Assembly (NCBI GenBank): GCA_003516865.1
Contig: DPBR01000098.1
Span: 1,583-31,538 of the forward strand
From: Oscillospiraceae bacterium
GTDB lineage: Bacteria > Bacillota > Clostridia > Oscillospirales > Ruminococcaceae
DNA: 29,956 nucleotides
Reading direction: 5' to 3'
The notes beneath the pieces are model-generated. The model saw only the letters and a program-made list of their open reading frames with translations. It was not told the DNA's origin and did no database searches. Below are positions 29,053 through 29,956 of the stretch, piece by piece (position 1 is the first letter of the stretch; every line of letters begins with the position of its first letter). The translations under genes and the position numbers were made by a program.

Positions 29053-29956
29053 TCATGCGTGCTCGTTTGCGTACAGGGTCGCCCAGCCGTCAACGAAAGC
29101 GGAGACAACAGCGTCCCAATCACCGGCGCCTGCGGTGTACTGGCCGAGAGCGTCAACGACGCCGGCACGCCAGTCATCAACAGCGGGAGTGAAGTTGAAT
29201 GCCCAAGTCACAACGTACTTGCCCTCGTTGGTGAGGTTTGCAGCATCAGCAAAGAAGACGTTCTCAGGAGTCTTTGCGGACTTGAAGGGGCAGGGGCCGA
29301 ACTCCTCGGCGAGCATGGTGGTGCCTTCATCGGAGGTGACGACCCACTTCATGAAGTCGAGAGTAGCCTGGATGTCCTCTTCGTCTGCTTCGCAGTTGAC
29401 TGCCCAGCAGTTCTCGGTGCCGGAGCAGAGACCTGCGTCGGTCTCGCCCTCAACGCCGCAGTAGATGGGGATCATCTGCAGGTTTGCGGGATCCATGTTG
29501 AACTTCTCGCCGATGAGGCTTGCATACTCCCAGGAACCGTTCTGGAAGAAGACGGCCTTGCCCTCGCCGAACTCAGCTTCGGAAGCGTCGCCGGTGGAGG
29601 TGAGCAGGTCAGCACCGGTGGTAGCGGAATCGGTGGTGTACAGATCCCAGATCATCTTGAAGTTGTCAAGATAGGTGCCCTTGATGGTCTCGGGCTGAGC
29701 GGTGATGCCGTCATCGCGGAACTCGTAGTAGAGAGGCATATTGGCAAGGTGGCCGGAGAATCTCCAGCTGGAGGAGCTGTCAAGACCTGCGGAGGAGAAG
29801 GCGTCGAAGCCGAGCTCGCCTGCGCGGGCGTGGATGTCGTCAGCAACAGCCTTGAGGGACTCGAAGTCCTTGATCTCGTCGATGCTGTGGCCGGCCTGCT
29901 CAAGCAGAGCCTTGTTGACGATGATGCCGTAGCACTCGTAGCAGTAGCCGATGGAG
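29053..29956 (-). CDS. sugar ABC transporter substrate-binding protein, N-terminus beyond window
   Basis: The frame is open from the stop at 29053 to the window end, giving about 301 C-terminal residues. The first visible part reads YGIIVNKALLEQAG, a segment typical of extracellular solute-binding proteins family 1 (maltose and oligosaccharide type). Later features are GEGKAVFFQNGSWEYA (about 75 residues on), LQMIPIYCGVEGE, and a C-terminal DWDAVVSAFVDGWATLY. The signal peptide and lipobox are outside the window. The gene is first of a binding protein-permease-permease-malQ set. A methionine at 29739 is internal, not a start. Codons end mostly in C or G, unlike the left part of the window. 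Confidence 0.93.
   Translation of the reverse strand, partial: SIGYCYECYGIIVNKALLEQAGHSIDEIKDFESLKAVADDIHARAGELGFDAFSSAGLDSSSSWRFSGHLANMPLYYEFRDDGITAQPETIKGTYLDNFKMIWDLYTTDSATTGADLLTSTGDASEAEFGEGKAVFFQNGSWEYASLIGEKFNMDPANLQMIPIYCGVEGETDAGLCSGTENCWAVNCEADEEDIQATLDFMKWVVTSDEGTTMLAEEFGPCPFKSAKTPENVFFADAANLTNEGKYVVTWAFNFTPAVDDWRAGVVDALGQYTAGAGDWDAVVSAFVDGWATLYANEHA

Overview
The window reads as DNA from an anaerobic Gram-positive bacterium of class Clostridia, probably close to the Oscillospiraceae/Ruminococcaceae. The signs are strong AGGAGG-type ribosome sites, near-consensus sigma-A promoters with 17-bp spacers, a T-box and a SAM-I riboswitch, an NAD- and ferredoxin-linked [FeFe]-hydrogenase, and a SpoIID-like cell wall protein. 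The last 3.5 kb (from about 26,443) has different codon choice and is joined inside a reading frame that is half MalQ and half WhiA. The contig is therefore probably chimeric, or carries a recent rearrangement at that point.

Layout. 1-2,710 (minus strand): leucine biosynthesis, leuA then a truncated leuC, behind a T-box leader with its own promoter. 2,743-4,275 (plus): metK behind a SAM-I riboswitch and terminator; its promoter diverges from that of leuA. 4,381-8,968 (plus): an operon for a trimeric, probably electron-bifurcating [FeFe]-hydrogenase (hydC-hydB-hydA), followed by a nested palindromic element and a terminator. 21,239 down to 8,985 (minus): an apparent 11-gene operon for reductive pyrimidine catabolism. 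From promoter to end it reads ABC ATPase, two permeases, substrate-binding lipoprotein, dihydropyrimidinase, dihydropyrimidine dehydrogenase, PucR-type regulator, class III aminotransferase, an unknown 134-aa protein, an M20 amidohydrolase (ureidopropionase) and an iron-dependent alcohol dehydrogenase. A terminator-like hairpin lies in its leader.

21,240-22,931 (minus): a hairpin-rich gap, then an isolated phage terminase large subunit with a small partner gene. 23,070-25,548 (plus): two overlapping genes, an acidic disordered protein with a beta-sandwich-like C-terminus and a SpoIID-like protein with three peptidoglycan-binding repeats. 25,549-26,053 is non-coding and holds a MITE-like palindromic element. 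26,054-26,442 (minus): a single-cluster ferredoxin and the 3' end of whiA. 26,443-29,956 (minus): a sugar ABC transporter (partial binding protein, two permeases) and the 5' end of malQ.

How the genes work together. The pyrimidine operon can import a pyrimidine, reduce it, open the ring, remove the carbamoyl group to give beta-alanine, transaminate that to malonic semialdehyde, and reduce the semialdehyde to 3-hydroxypropionate. Two parts are unusual. The substrate-binding protein looks circularly permuted, with the C-terminal half of an NMT1/THI5-type protein placed before the N-terminal half. The dihydropyrimidine dehydrogenase has the Fe-S domain I, the FMN domain and the terminal ferredoxin domain but no FAD/NAD(P)H module, which suggests ferredoxin-linked reduction. 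These two points and the MalQ/WhiA junction are the main things to check.
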